A stretch of 64,000 nt of DNA from Piscirickettsiaceae bacterium (GCA_024685995.1 JAIBDY010000002.1:1-64000), one strand, 5' to 3'. Numbered from the stretch's first letter, positions 1-9,259 are shown. A program made the numbers and translations. The notes: generated from the letters alone by a model not told the origin.

Positions 1-13
1 AATTTCAGGTGTA

Positions 14-1195
14 GTGTTGAACGACGATTTCCCTAGGATTAAACGCCTCCCGCCTTATGTATTCAATATTGTGAATGATTTGAAGGCGCAAGCTCGTGCG
101 CGTGGTGAGGATATTATTGATTTCGGTATGGGTAATCCAGACCGTCCAGCGCCGGCGCATATTATTGATAAATTAACGGAAGCAGCGCAACGACCAGATA
201 CGCATCGTTACTCTGTTTCTCGTGGGATTCCCCGGTTACGTAAAGCGATTTGCGACTGGTACCAACGCCAATTTGATGTCACCTTAGATCCCGAAACGGA
301 GACGATTGTCACCATTGGCTCTAAAGAAGGGTTAGCACATTTGGCCTTGGCGACTGTTGGGCCGGGTGATGCGATTTTAGTGCCGAATCCAGCATACCCT
401 ATCCATCCCTATGGGTTTGTGATTTCGGGTGCTGATATTCGGCATGTTCCTTTGGTTGAAGGGGGGGATTTTTTTGCTGAACTAGAGAAGTCTGTCAAAG
501 ACTCTTGGCCCAAACCCAAAATGTTGGTGTTGAACTTTCCGGGCAATCCGACCACGCAATGTGTTGATCTCGAATTTTTTGAACGGGTTGTTGCTTTTGC
601 GAAAGAACACGAAATTTGGGTGGTACATGATTTAGCTTATGGTGAAATCACCTTTGATGGTTATAAGGCGCCCTCCATTTTACAAGTGCCTGGTGCAAAA
701 GAAGTGGCTGTAGAGTTTTATACCTTATCGAAGACCTACAATATGCCGGGTTGGCGTGTCGGCTTTATGTCGGGCAACCCAAAACTGGTAGCGGCTTTAG
801 CCCGTATGAAGTCTTACCTAGATTACGGTATGTTTACGCCTATCCAAGTCGCTGCAATTGCGGCATTAGATGGTCCCCAAGATTGTGTGAAAGAAGTTGT
901 TGCAACCTATAAAAGCCGACGTGATGTGTTGTGTGATGGCTTAAATGGTATTGGCTGGCATGTTGAACGGCCGAAAGCGACAATGTTTGTTTGGGCGAAA
1001 ATTCCTGAAAAATATCGTGACATGGGTTCTTTGGAGTTTACGAAAAAATTATTGCAAGAAGCGAAAGTGGCGGTATCACCGGGTATTGGTTTCGGTGAAT
1101 ATGGAGATGATCATGTTCGCTTTGGATTGATCGAAAATGAACATCGAACACGTCAAGCGATCCGAGGGATCCGCGACATGTTTAGAAAAGGCTAG
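14..1195 (+). CDS. alaC: Alanine/LL-DAP-type aminotransferase, class I/II PLP fold (AlaC)
   Basis: A 393-residue fold-type I aminotransferase that very likely makes alanine from pyruvate using glutamate. The PLP lysine is K240 in the segment [15 protein letters not shown]. The glycine-rich FGMGNPD stretch (37-43), the NPAYP loop (125-129) and the NFPGNPTTQ motif (174-182) are those of the AlaC/LL-diaminopimelate aminotransferase-like group. The start is GTG at 14 after a weak purine-rich stretch; only 13 bases lie upstream, so an earlier start cannot be excluded. It is followed 11 bases later by homoserine dehydrogenase, and alaC-hom-thrC is a recurrent gammaproteobacterial arrangement for aspartate-family metabolism. 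The exact substrate is inferred from family and context. Confidence 0.9.
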   Translation: MLNDDFPRIKRLPPYVFNIVNDLKAQARARGEDIIDFGMGNPDRPAPAHIIDKLTEAAQRPDTHRYSVSRGIPRLRKAICDWYQRQFDVTLDPETETIVTIGSKEGLAHLALATVGPGDAILVPNPAYPIHPYGFVISGADIRHVPLVEGGDFFAELEKSVKDSWPKPKMLVLNFPGNPTTQCVDLEFFERVVAFAKEHEIWVVHDLAYGEITFDGYKAPSILQVPGAKEVAVEFYTLSKTYNMPGWRVGFMSGNPKLVAALARMKSYLDYGMFTPIQVAAIAALDGPQDCVKEVVATYKSRRDVLCDGLNGIGWHVERPKATMFVWAKIPEKYRDMGSLEFTKKLLQEAKVAVSPGIGFGEYGDDHVRFGLIENEHRTRQAIRGIRDMFRKG

Positions 1196-1206
1196 GGGGC
1201 CATATA

Positions 1207-2520
1207 GTGCAATCAGTAAAAATTGGGGTGTTGGGTTTAGGTACAGTAGGTAGTGGTACCGTAAATGTCTTAAGCCGGAATATCAAAGAGATTACACGTC
1301 GCGCGGGCAGAGAGATTGAGATCACGCGTGCGGCGGATCGCACTATGGACAAAGAACGCGGTTGTGATACGACAGGGATCGATTTGACGACTGATGCGTT
1401 TGAAATTGTGAATGATCCTGAGATTCATGTCGTTGTTGAGTTGATTGGCGGTACTGGTATTGCCCGTGATTTAGTATTGACTGCGATCGATAATGGCAAA
1501 CATGTCGTGACGGCAAATAAGGCGTTGATCGCCCTTCATGGCAACGAACTTTTTGCCAAGGCGCAAGAGAAAGGCGTAACCATTGCTTTTGAAGCGGCGG
1601 TCGCTGGCGGAATCCCTATTATTAAAGCGATGCGTGAAGGCTTGTCTGCAAATCGGATTGAATGGTTAGCGGGGATTATCAATGGTACTGGCAACTTTAT
1701 TCTGACGGAGATGCGCGACAAAGGGCGTGATTTCCCTGACGTGCTAGCAGAAGCACAAGCCTTAGGCTATGCCGAAGCCGATCCGACATTCGATGTGGAA
1801 GGTATAGATGCAGCACATAAACTGACCATCATGGCGTCGATTGCGTTTGGGATACCTTTACAGTTTGATAAAGCGTATACCGAAGGGATCAGTAAGGTCG
1901 CACAAGAGGATGTGAAGTATGCCGCTGAACTGGGTTATATCATTAAGCATCTAGGGATTAGCAAACAGACGAGCAAAGGGGTTGAATTGCGTGTTCACCC
2001 AACATTGATTCCACGTCGTCGTTTGATTGCCAATGTCGATGGTGTAATGAATGCCGTTGTTGTGAAAGGTGATGCCGTTGGCCCGACGCTCTACTACGGC
2101 GCCGGCGCAGGCTCCGATGCCACGGCATCGGCAGTGGTGGCTGATATTGTGGATGTGGTTCGTGTTTTAACGACTGATCCTGAAAATCGCGTGCCTCATC
2201 TGGCCTTCCAACCAGACGCTATCGTGGATAGACCTATTTTACCTATTTCGGATGTAGTGACGTCTTATTACTTACGTATTCGTACCGATGATGAACCCGG
2301 TGTACTGGCTGATATTACGCGCATTCTGGCAGAACAAAAAATTAGCATCGAAGCTATTTTGCAAAAAGCACCCGAAGATCACAACGATGGTGTCGTGCCG
2401 GTCATTATGTTGACGCAAGCGGTGGTCGAGAAGAATATGGACTTAGCGATTAAGCATATCGAAGCATTAAACACCGTAAAAGAGCCTGTGATGCGGATTC
2501 GTATGGAATCATTAGGTTAA
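1207..2520 (+). CDS. hom: Homoserine dehydrogenase, monofunctional with ACT domain
   Basis: Reduces aspartate semialdehyde to homoserine with NAD(P)H, the branch point to threonine and methionine. The N-terminus carries the Rossmann motif GLGTVGSG (10-17), followed by the catalytic-domain signature EADPTFDVEGIDAAHKL. A C-terminal ACT domain begins near residue 354 (EPGVLADI) and is the usual site of threonine feedback control. At 437 residues it has the normal length for the stand-alone enzyme, with no fused aspartokinase. The start is GTG at 1207, with an AGGGGG Shine-Dalgarno sequence that overlaps the alaC stop, suggesting translational coupling. thrC lies 116 bases downstream with its own leader. 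Confidence 0.95.
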   Translation: MQSVKIGVLGLGTVGSGTVNVLSRNIKEITRRAGREIEITRAADRTMDKERGCDTTGIDLTTDAFEIVNDPEIHVVVELIGGTGIARDLVLTAIDNGKHVVTANKALIALHGNELFAKAQEKGVTIAFEAAVAGGIPIIKAMREGLSANRIEWLAGIINGTGNFILTEMRDKGRDFPDVLAEAQALGYAEADPTFDVEGIDAAHKLTIMASIAFGIPLQFDKAYTEGISKVAQEDVKYAAELGYIIKHLGISKQTSKGVELRVHPTLIPRRRLIANVDGVMNAVVVKGDAVGPTLYYGAGAGSDATASAVVADIVDVVRVLTTDPENRVPHLAFQPDAIVDRPILPISDVVTSYYLRIRTDDEPGVLADITRILAEQKISIEAILQKAPEDHNDGVVPVIMLTQAVVEKNMDLAIKHIEALNTVKEPVMRIRMESLG

Positions 2521-2575
2521 GTTGATAAGTCACGCATTTTTATATCTTAATCATTCAGTTAAAATACAAACCTGT

Positions 2576-2594
2576 TTAGCGCGATGAACGCTAA
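2576..2594 (+). promoter_or_regulatory. Small hairpin in the hom-thrC leader
   Basis: TTAGCG (2576-2581) and CGCTAA (2589-2594) can pair around a 7-base loop, followed by an AT-rich run and then the thrC Shine-Dalgarno sequence GAAAGAGGA. There is no T tract, so it is not a convincing terminator. It could be a processing or stabilising stem between hom and thrC. Function is unknown. Confidence 0.3.
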
Positions 2595-2636
2595 CAATAA
2601 TTAAATAAAATATCTATATTCGAAAGAGGAAGTACT

Positions 2637-3713
2637 ATGTCATCTCGTTACACTGGACTAATTGAGCGTTACCGTGACCGTTTACCGGTGAATGATGATA
2701 CGCGTTTAATTAGTTTGGGTGAGGGTAATACCCCTTTAATCAAGCTCAGCCATATTCCGAAATTACTTGGCAAAGATGTCGAAATCTATGTCAAATATGA
2801 AGGCTTGAACCCCACAGGATCTTTTAAAGATCGTGGTATGACGATGGCGGTGACCAAAGCGGTTGAAGAAGGAAGTAAGGCTATTATATGTGCGTCTACG
2901 GGCAATACTTCAGCGGCGGCGGCGGCATATGCTGCGCGTGCGGGTATCGCGGCATTTGTGTTGATTCCTGATGGCAAAATTGCCTTGGGTAAACTCGCAC
3001 AAGGCATGATGCATGGAGCGACTGTCATCCAAATTAAAGGTAACTTTGATGAAGGTATGCAATTAGTTAAAGACGTGGCGGAACACGCCTCAGTGACGAT
3101 TGTTAACTCAATTAACCCATATAGATTACAGGGGCAAAAGACGGCGGCATTTGAGATTGTTGAAGAGCTTTCTTGTGCGCCAGACTTTCATTGTCTACCT
3201 GTCGGTAATGCCGGGAATATTACGGCCCATTGGATGGGCTATAGTGAGTATTTTGAAGATGGCATCGTAGGCACGCGTCCTAAAATGTTGGGTTATCAAG
3301 CAGCGGGTAGTGCGCCCTTTATGCGCGGTGAAATGGTCGATAATCCTGAAACGGTAGCGACGGCGATTCGAATTGGTCATCCACAAAGCTGGGATAAAGC
3401 CTGGAAGGTGAAAGAAGAGTCGCAAGGTTGGTTTGATGAATGTACCGATGATGCTATTTTAGCGGCGCAGAAGTTATTAGCAGAGCACGAAGGTGTTTTC
3501 TGTGAGCCAGCCTCTGCGACCTCATTAGCGGGAGCAATTGCGGATATTAACAGCGGCAAAATCCCAGAAGGTAGCAAAGTTGTGTGTACCTTGACGGGTC
3601 ATGGTTTAAAAGATCCGGATACAGCGATTAAGCAAAGCACGGCACCGATGATGACGGTTGAGGCGACATTGGATGCTGTTCGTGATGCTATCTTAAGCAA
3701 TATGGCCGATTAG
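2637..3713 (+). CDS. thrC: Threonine synthase, short form
   Basis: Converts O-phosphohomoserine to threonine with PLP. The cofactor lysine is K64 in NPTGSFKDRGM, and the phosphate-binding loop is CASTGNTSAAAAAYAARAG. At 358 residues it belongs to the shorter threonine synthase class (Bacillus/Thermus-like) rather than the roughly 430-residue E. coli type. The ATG at 2637 is preceded by a strong AGAGGAAG site. It closes the alaC-hom-thrC set, and a strong dyad follows at 3733-3760. No thrB is in the window, so homoserine kinase must be encoded elsewhere. Confidence 0.94.
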   Translation: MSSRYTGLIERYRDRLPVNDDTRLISLGEGNTPLIKLSHIPKLLGKDVEIYVKYEGLNPTGSFKDRGMTMAVTKAVEEGSKAIICASTGNTSAAAAAYAARAGIAAFVLIPDGKIALGKLAQGMMHGATVIQIKGNFDEGMQLVKDVAEHASVTIVNSINPYRLQGQKTAAFEIVEELSCAPDFHCLPVGNAGNITAHWMGYSEYFEDGIVGTRPKMLGYQAAGSAPFMRGEMVDNPETVATAIRIGHPQSWDKAWKVKEESQGWFDECTDDAILAAQKLLAEHEGVFCEPASATSLAGAIADINSGKIPEGSKVVCTLTGHGLKDPDTAIKQSTAPMMTVEATLDAVRDAILSNMAD

Positions 3714-3732
3714 AGTCTCAGTAACGTGACTA

Positions 3733-3760
3733 ATCGCTATCACTGACAAGTGATAGCGAT
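3733..3760. terminator. Hairpin between convergent thrC and 3783-4070 gene
   Basis: A perfect 11-bp inverted repeat (ATCGCTATCAC / GTGATAGCGAT) with a 6-base loop sits 19 bases after the thrC stop, between two convergent genes. The following T runs are short on both strands (CTTT on plus, TTAGT on minus), so its strength as an intrinsic terminator is uncertain. A bidirectional role fits its position. Confidence 0.55.
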
Positions 3761-3770
3761 GGCTTTAAAG

Positions 3771-3800
3771 ACGGTCGTCGCCCTAATGCGGCACGACCGT
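3771..3800 (-). terminator. Inverted repeat over the 3' end of the small exported-protein gene
   Basis: ACGGTCGT (3771-3778) and ACGACCGT (3793-3800) form a perfect 8-bp stem, with CGC/GCG possibly extending it inside. It spans the last codons and stop of the minus-strand gene, and on that strand is followed by CTTTAAAG and then the 11-bp hairpin at 3733-3760. The two stems together probably end transcription or protect the 3' end. Confidence 0.35.
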
Positions 3801-4070
3801 ATGCAGGACAATATGATGCTCGAAGAATACGATAAAGTTCGGGTAGGTCCAACGGGTGATGGGCGGTTCACCAACGGCCGCTGTTTTAGAAGCGGGTTCG
3901 CCGTAGTGTTTGAGGACGGCATCCATTGACATGCCTCGCTTTGGGCGAATAACCCCTGAAGCATCATTAGGCACGTCATACCGTGGGTCGGCAATAGAAA
4001 TGACTTCTGCGTGGACAGGTATTGCAGATGACAGTAATAGGCCAATGATTAATGGGGTGTATTTAAACAT
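3783..4070 (-). CDS. Small exported protein of unknown function, possibly SmpA/OmlA-like
   Basis: A 95-residue protein with a clear signal peptide (charged MFKYTP, hydrophobic core to about residue 18, cleavage after VHA near 21). The mature part has a short conserved-looking core: RPKRGMSMDAVLKHYGEP, then ITRWTYPNFIVFFE. A 'RGM(S)xxxVxxxxGEP...RWxY' pattern resembles the small domain of BamE/SmpA-like periplasmic proteins that follow start-of-gene regulators, but no lipobox cysteine is present. The start ATG at 4070 has TTTTGGAG nine bases upstream. It is monocistronic between thrC and serA. The family assignment is tentative, and no enzymatic function is suggested. Confidence 0.75.
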   Translation of the reverse strand: MFKYTPLIIGLLLSSAIPVHAEVISIADPRYDVPNDASGVIRPKRGMSMDAVLKHYGEPASKTAAVGEPPITRWTYPNFIVFFEHHIVLHTVVPH

Positions 4071-4171
4071 GTATGTACTCCAAAAGGTGTTTGTCTACAG
4101 AATACTACCGTCCCGAAAATAGCTCAATGGATAAACGATAAAAAGCGTGATCTGAGTCGTACTCCGTTGTG

Positions 4172-5347
4172 TTAACAGCTGCTTAGGCAGCGGACATTAA
4201 GTACCCCTTCTATCGTCTTGATTGCTTTAATGACTGAATCAGGCAATGTCGTTTCGGTATCAATCAAGGTATAGGCGGCTTCACCCAAAGATTTGTTTAA
4301 CATATCGATAATATTAATATCCGCTTTTGCAATGGCATTGGTGATAGGGCCAATGATGTTCGGAATATTTTCATGTGCAATAGTCAGGCGGTATTGTCCG
4401 GGCAGTTTGGCCATTTTAATTGTGGGAAAGTTTACCGCATTACGAATATTGCCATTTTCTAGGTAATCTTTGACCTGATCTGCCACCATGATGGCACAAT
4501 AATCTTCTGCTTCCGCGGTTGAGGCACCAAGGTGGGGTAAGGTGATGACTTTCGGGTGTTGTTTGAGAAGGTTGCTTGGGAAATCACAAACATAAGAATG
4601 CACTTTGCCATTGTCTAAAGCTTCGACCACGGCTTCATCATGAATGATGCCCTCACGTGAAAAGTTAAGAATTGTGACATTGTCGCGCATGTTAACCAAG
4701 CGTTCTGCGTTGATCATATTGCGTGTTGCATCAATCAATGGCACATGAAAAGTGACAAAATCACACTGGCTTAACAAATCATCGATACTGTTGGCTTGCT
4801 CGACTTGATGGGAAAGTTGCCAGGCGGCCTGAACCGTGATTTTAGGATCAAAGCCAATGACGCGCATCCCCAATGATATTGCAGTATTCGCAATTTTAAT
4901 TCCAATAGCGCCTAGACCAACAACGCCCACGGTTTTTCCCGGTAATTCAAAGCCAACGAACTGCTTTTTACCGGCCTCGACTTGTTTGGCTATTTTTGCG
5001 TCTGATCCCTTAAGATTACGAGCGAATTGCCAAGCTTGGCAGATATTTCGTGCGCTCAGTAACATCCCTGTTAATACCAGTTCTTGAACGGCATTGGCAT
5101 TGGCCCCCGGTGCATTAAACACGGGAATACCCTTGGCAGTCATTTTTTCGATAGGGATATTATTAACCCCTGCACCGGCACGCCCAATGGCCTGTAATGT
5201 GTCGGGGACGGACCAGCCATGCATTTTAAAAGAGCGAACCAACACGGCGTCAGGATGCTGGATCTCTGATGCAATTTCATAAGTATCTCGGGGTAATCGA
5301 TCTAAGCCTGTGACTGAAATATTATCTAATGTCAGTATTTTAAACAT
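4172..5347 (-). CDS. serA: D-3-phosphoglycerate dehydrogenase with C-terminal ACT domain
   Basis: Oxidises 3-phosphoglycerate to 3-phosphohydroxypyruvate, the first step of serine synthesis. The NAD-binding GLGAIG motif is at 144-149, catalytic R231 lies in NFSREG, and H272 lies in LPHLGAST. An ACT domain occupies roughly 318-391. At 391 residues it has the ACT domain but no intervening domain. The stretch usually reading DVF..EP, which supplies the catalytic glutamate, here reads CDFPSNL, so the acidic partner is not obvious. GAGGGTGA precedes the ATG. It lies 52 bases downstream of serC and is probably co-transcribed with it. Confidence 0.93.
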   Translation of the reverse strand: MFKILTLDNISVTGLDRLPRDTYEIASEIQHPDAVLVRSFKMHGWSVPDTLQAIGRAGAGVNNIPIEKMTAKGIPVFNAPGANANAVQELVLTGMLLSARNICQAWQFARNLKGSDAKIAKQVEAGKKQFVGFELPGKTVGVVGLGAIGIKIANTAISLGMRVIGFDPKITVQAAWQLSHQVEQANSIDDLLSQCDFVTFHVPLIDATRNMINAERLVNMRDNVTILNFSREGIIHDEAVVEALDNGKVHSYVCDFPSNLLKQHPKVITLPHLGASTAEAEDYCAIMVADQVKDYLENGNIRNAVNFPTIKMAKLPGQYRLTIAHENIPNIIGPITNAIAKADINIIDMLNKSLGEAAYTLIDTETTLPDSVIKAIKTIEGVLNVRCLSSC

Positions 5348-5399
5348 TTGATCACCCTCAATTTAATGTGAAAACAATAAACCTGTGTGGAATGAGACT

Positions 5400-6482
5400 T
5401 TAGCTATTTTGTTTGGCAAAATCCTGCATATAACGGATGAGTGCATCAACGCCTTGTTCAGGCATCGCATTATAAATACTAGCACGCATGCCACCGACAC
5501 TACGATGTCCTTTTAAGGTGATGAGTCCTGCCGCTTTGGCGCCAGCCAGAAAGTCAGCGTCAAGATCGGAATTATTGAGCGTAAAGGGAATATTCATCCA
5601 TGAGCGGTATTGTTTGTCGACCGGGTTTTGGTAAAAACCGGACTGATCAATTGCGGCGTATAATTTCGCTGCTTTACGTTGGTTAACTTCCGCTATCGCG
5701 GGTAAACCACCGAGTGTTTTTAACCATTGGAACACTAAACCAGCCATATATAAAGCATAGGTTGGTGGTGTGTTATACATGGAGTCATTATCCGCTTGAA
5801 CCTTGTAGTCAAAGGTGACGGGCGTTTCTGGCAAGGTGTCGCCAATCAAGTCATCACGCACAATGACTAAGGTTAGCCCAGCTGGACCGATATTTTTCTG
5901 AGCGCCAGCGTAGATCAAAGCAAAGCGAGAGACATCGATAGGGCGAGATAAAATTGTTGAGGACAAATCGACGACTAATGGGACGTCACCGGTGTCAGGG
6001 ATATCATCGAATTCGACACCGCCGATAGTTTCATTGGCAGTGTAGTGTACATAAGCGGCGTCTGGGTTAAGTTTCCAAGTCGATTTGTCTGGGACTGTGG
6101 TGAAGTTAACATCTTCGGCGCTAGCAACGACATTGACATCGCAATAACGGCTGGCTTCTTGGATGGCTTTTACTGACCATTGCCCAGTGTTGAAATAATC
6201 GGCTGTTTTTTTTCCTCGTAAGAGGTTCATTGGAATCGCAGTAAATTGGCTGGAGGCACCGCCCTGTAAAAATAACACTTTGTAATTATCGGGGATGGAC
6301 ATCAATTCACGCAGATCTGCTTCGGCCTGTGTTGCAATCGACATAAACTCTTTGCCTCGATGGCTCATTTCCATCACGTTCATTCCCGAGTCATGCCAAT
6401 CTAAAAACTCTTGTTCAGCGCGTTGTAAAACAGCCGCTGGAATCATTGCTGGGCCGGCACTAAAGTTGTAGATGCGTGACAT
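5400..6482 (-). CDS. serC: Phosphoserine aminotransferase
   Basis: Transaminates 3-phosphohydroxypyruvate to phosphoserine, with a related role in pyridoxal phosphate synthesis in many Proteobacteria. The PLP lysine is K196 in YAGAQKNIGPAG. The N-terminal NFSAGPA and the C-terminal RASIYNA segments are class V family signatures. At 360 residues it is full length. The ATG at 6482 is preceded by AAGGA. The order serC-serA puts steps 2 and 1 of serine synthesis in one transcript, with serB not in this window. Confidence 0.96.
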   Translation of the reverse strand: MSRIYNFSAGPAMIPAAVLQRAEQEFLDWHDSGMNVMEMSHRGKEFMSIATQAEADLRELMSIPDNYKVLFLQGGASSQFTAIPMNLLRGKKTADYFNTGQWSVKAIQEASRYCDVNVVASAEDVNFTTVPDKSTWKLNPDAAYVHYTANETIGGVEFDDIPDTGDVPLVVDLSSTILSRPIDVSRFALIYAGAQKNIGPAGLTLVIVRDDLIGDTLPETPVTFDYKVQADNDSMYNTPPTYALYMAGLVFQWLKTLGGLPAIAEVNQRKAAKLYAAIDQSGFYQNPVDKQYRSWMNIPFTLNNSDLDADFLAGAKAAGLITLKGHRSVGGMRASIYNAMPEQGVDALIRYMQDFAKQNS

Positions 6483-6873
6483 GAAAAAGTCCTTGAGTTA
6501 ATCGCTAAAAGGAACTGAGTATAACAAAGAATTAGGGCTGAATTCATCACGTTATTCAGCAATGGCTTTTGGACTGATCTTGATAAAATAAGCGTGATTA
6601 TGGGCTAAAACTTTTTGATCTGCATTGATACCGTCATAGCGTGAGAGACTAGACTAGTCAGGGTGATAGCAACGTTATTGCGGTATTGTCTGTTGCCGAA
6701 CATGGCATCATCTCGTGTCGATTGTTAATATCATGGCTTGATTGGTTTAATGCCGGTTTTTCTTGCCGGATGAATTAGCATGCTTTAAAAATTGAGATCA
6801 TGTGAGAAAGGATGGGGCCGAGGGTGGTTTTGTTTGTAAACCCGATGGAACTAGAATGTTATTGGAGAACAGT
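6483..6873. other. 391-bp intergenic region between divergent serC and the FMN reductase gene
   Basis: No supported gene is present. It holds the probable serC promoter (6518-6526), a 13-base dyad GACTAGACTAGTC at 6647-6659, and CCGG repeats around a T-rich stretch near 6753-6770. An open frame reaches 6802, but its first 24 codons have no good ribosome site and are not like the family. Confidence 0.6.
6518..6526 (-). promoter_or_regulatory. Extended -10 promoter candidate for serC-serA
   Basis: The minus strand reads TGTTATACT, an extended -10 (TGnTATACT), about 40 bases upstream of the serC start. No good -35 hexamer is seen at 17 bases, which is common for extended -10 promoters. Confidence 0.45.
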
Positions 6874-7398
6874 ATGAAAGTTATTGCCTTTGCAGCAAGT
6901 AGTAGTCGGAATTCAATTAATAAAAAGTTAGCGACCTATGCCGCTAACTTAATCGACAATGCTGACGTTGAAGTGTTGGATCTTAATGATTATGAATTAC
7001 CGTTATTTAGTGAAGACCGGGAACAGGCTCTAGGTAAACCGCAAATAGCACGCGATTTTTTGGCCAAAATTGCCAGCGCTGATGGCTTAGTGATTTCTTT
7101 TGCAGAACATAATGGCACCTATTCTGCCGCCTATAAAAATCTATTTGATTGGTGCTCTCGGATCCAAAAAGTGTTTCAAGGTAAAACGATGATCTTATTG
7201 TCTACATCGCCGGGCGCGAGGGGCGGGGCAAGCGTGTTAGATCAAGCCGTGAAGTCGGCACCCTATTTTGATGGTAAAGTCATAGGCAGTCTTGCAATTC
7301 CGAGTTTTTATGAGCACTTTGATGTCGAACAAGGTTGTTTGACGGATTCAGATCTGAAGTCACAATTGTTGACGGAATTGATTAAGTTGCGCGAGTAA
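6874..7398 (+). CDS. NAD(P)H-dependent FMN reductase-like flavoprotein
   Basis: A 174-residue flavodoxin-fold protein of the NADPH-dependent FMN reductase family. The N-terminal phosphate-binding loop is AFAASSSRNSINKKL, and the middle has SFAEHNGTYSAAYKN followed by LSTSPGARGG, both typical flavin-contact segments. Family members reduce FMN, quinones or azo compounds, and the true substrate is not visible. I use the ATG at 6874 because TTGGAGAAC precedes it by about 6 bases and the family begins with such an MKVIAF strand. It is a single gene between divergent serC and convergent hemW. Confidence 0.85.
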   Translation: MKVIAFAASSSRNSINKKLATYAANLIDNADVEVLDLNDYELPLFSEDREQALGKPQIARDFLAKIASADGLVISFAEHNGTYSAAYKNLFDWCSRIQKVFQGKTMILLSTSPGARGGASVLDQAVKSAPYFDGKVIGSLAIPSFYEHFDVEQGCLTDSDLKSQLLTELIKLRE

Positions 7399-7484
7399 AG
7401 CAGGCGAAGAAATAACTTTGAACAAAGGCTAAGAGTATGACTTATCGTCTAAGCTTGTCGTTTGTCTAATTTCAAGGTTTAGGT

Positions 7485-8651
7485 TTACCGATTATTCAGA
7501 AACAGTTCAATTAGATTATTTAAATAACGTTGCCCTTTTGCTGTTGGACGGATACGGTGAATATCCCAGTCAATCAAACCTTGTTGCTCTGCTTGTTGTA
7601 AGGCTTTATCGATATGAGAGACTGGCATGCCAGCATGTTGATAGAACAAGGGCGTTGGAAACCCGTCGGTTAACCGTAAAGCGTTGAGCATAAATTCAAA
7701 GCCAATATCATGGCTGCTAATGACTTCATTGGTCAGGATGACGTCGCCTTTTCCTGCTGTCTCCAAATAAGTCCGAGGCTGTTTTTGCTTTGAACGACGA
7801 GTGATCGATTGCTGTGCGGCATCACTGATTTTGCCGTGTGCGCCTGCACCGATACCGACATAATCACCAAATTGCCAATAATTCATATTGTGTCGACAGA
7901 CTTGCTTATCTTTGGCATAAGCAGACACTTCATACTGTCCAAAGCCGGCATTGGCTAAGCGTTGTTGGCTATCCATTTGCCAGTCGATAATCGGGTCATC
8001 GTCAGGGAGCGTTGGGGGGTGCTGGTAGAAAAGCGTATTAGGCTCAATGGTCAGTTGATAATAAGACAAGTGGCTCGGTGATAAGGCGATCGCCGTTTCA
8101 ATATCTTCACGGGCTGTTTTAGCCGTTTGATGCGGCAGGCCAAACATTAAATCTAAGTTGAAATTCTCAAATCCCACTTTATGGGCAGTTTCGACGGCTT
8201 TGATGGATTGCTGCCTATCATGAATGCGACCGAGTGCTTGTAGTGAGTCGTTATTAAAGCTTTGGATCCCAATCGACAATCGGTTTATGCCTAAGGATAA
8301 ATAGTCAGCAAACCGCTGCTGTTCAAATGTCCCTGGGTTGGCTTCTAAGGTGATTTCGGCATGGTGACTAATTGGCAATAGCGCGCGTAGCGATGAAAAC
8401 AGTCTCTCATACGCTTCTGCAGAAAATAAACTGGGTGTGCCACCGCCAATAAAAATCGTTTGAATCGTGCGTCCCCAAATTGAGGGTGTTTCTTGTTCTA
8501 AATCGCGAATAAGTGCGTCAATATAGGCCGCTTCAGGCAAGTTGTCGGGCGATTGATGGGAGTTGAAGTCACAATAAGGGCATTTCCTGACACACCAAGG
8601 CACATGGATATATAAGCTTAAAGGAGGGAGCGCGGTAAAGTTAAACATCAA
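7485..8651 (-). CDS. hemW: Radical SAM heme chaperone HemW
   Basis: A 388-residue radical SAM protein. The cluster motif is C20-x3-C24-x2-C27-x-F29 (CVRKCPYCDF). HemW has phenylalanine there where the true coproporphyrinogen dehydrogenase HemN has a fourth cysteine, so the HemW call is preferred. Other matching segments are IQTIFIGGGTPS, LEANPG and a C-terminal HemN-C domain. HemW is thought to deliver heme to respiratory enzymes. It starts 3 bases after the rdgB stop, in the order rph-rdgB-hemW that is common in gammaproteobacteria. Confidence 0.93.
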   Translation of the reverse strand: MMFNFTALPPLSLYIHVPWCVRKCPYCDFNSHQSPDNLPEAAYIDALIRDLEQETPSIWGRTIQTIFIGGGTPSLFSAEAYERLFSSLRALLPISHHAEITLEANPGTFEQQRFADYLSLGINRLSIGIQSFNNDSLQALGRIHDRQQSIKAVETAHKVGFENFNLDLMFGLPHQTAKTAREDIETAIALSPSHLSYYQLTIEPNTLFYQHPPTLPDDDPIIDWQMDSQQRLANAGFGQYEVSAYAKDKQVCRHNMNYWQFGDYVGIGAGAHGKISDAAQQSITRRSKQKQPRTYLETAGKGDVILTNEVISSHDIGFEFMLNALRLTDGFPTPLFYQHAGMPVSHIDKALQQAEQQGLIDWDIHRIRPTAKGQRYLNNLIELFLNNR

Positions 8652-8654
8652 TTA

Positions 8655-9257
8655 TCAACGACGACGATATTGTTCGAATAGGCTTAAAAACTGACGAATC
8701 GCTTTGCCACGATGACTAAGTGCATGCTTTTGTTCAGGACTTAGTTCGGCAGCACTACATTGGTATTGTTCAACCCAGAATAGCGGATCGTAACCAAAAC
8801 CACCGCCACCTTGTGGCGTCATTAAAATAGACCCTTCCCAACTGGCCTGACAAATGAGTGGTGTTGGGTCTTTTGCATGGCGCATAAACACGATGACACA
8901 TTGATAACGCGCGGAGCGCTTGTCTTGTGGTGTAGTTTGCAAGTCATTGAGCAAGGCTAGACAGTTTTTTTGATCCGTCGCATCACGACCTGAATAACGC
9001 GCAGAATAAATGCCCGGCGCGCCATTCAAGGCATCAACTTCGATGCCCGAGTCATCGGCAATCGCCGGTAAGCCTGTCTGCTGACAAGCATGACGGGCTT
9101 TGATGATGGCATTTTCAACAAAAGTGAGTCCTGTTTCTTCCGCCTCGGTTATCTGGAATGCCGATTGTGGCACGACCTCGATGTCAAATTCACTCAGTAA
9201 TTGAGAAAACTCTTTTAGTTTACCGCCATTACCGCTGGCTAAAACAATTTTGGACAT
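8655..9257 (-). CDS. rdgB: dITP/XTP pyrophosphatase (RdgB/HAM1 family)
   Basis: Hydrolyses non-canonical purine nucleoside triphosphates (dITP, XTP, ITP) to monophosphates and so keeps them out of DNA and RNA. The N-terminal substrate loop is ASGNGGKLKEF, the metal-binding segment is AIADDSGIEVDAL, and the C-terminal part contains SHRGKA. At 200 residues it has the standard length. The ATG at 9257 is 2 bases after the rph stop, so the genes are tightly coupled. hemW follows after 3 bases. Confidence 0.95.
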   Translation of the reverse strand: MSKIVLASGNGGKLKEFSQLLSEFDIEVVPQSAFQITEAEETGLTFVENAIIKARHACQQTGLPAIADDSGIEVDALNGAPGIYSARYSGRDATDQKNCLALLNDLQTTPQDKRSARYQCVIVFMRHAKDPTPLICQASWEGSILMTPQGGGGFGYDPLFWVEQYQCSAAELSPEQKHALSHRGKAIRQFLSLFEQYRRR

Positions 9258-9259
9258 GA

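Noticed and set aside
3740-4045. 101-codon minus-strand frame overlapping the small exported-protein gene
   Set aside because: The alternative frame with a signal peptide and ribosome site is better. This one lacks both.
6802-6873. Upstream start for the FMN reductase
   Set aside because: The added 24 residues are unlike the family and lack a Shine-Dalgarno site, whereas ATG 6874 has one.
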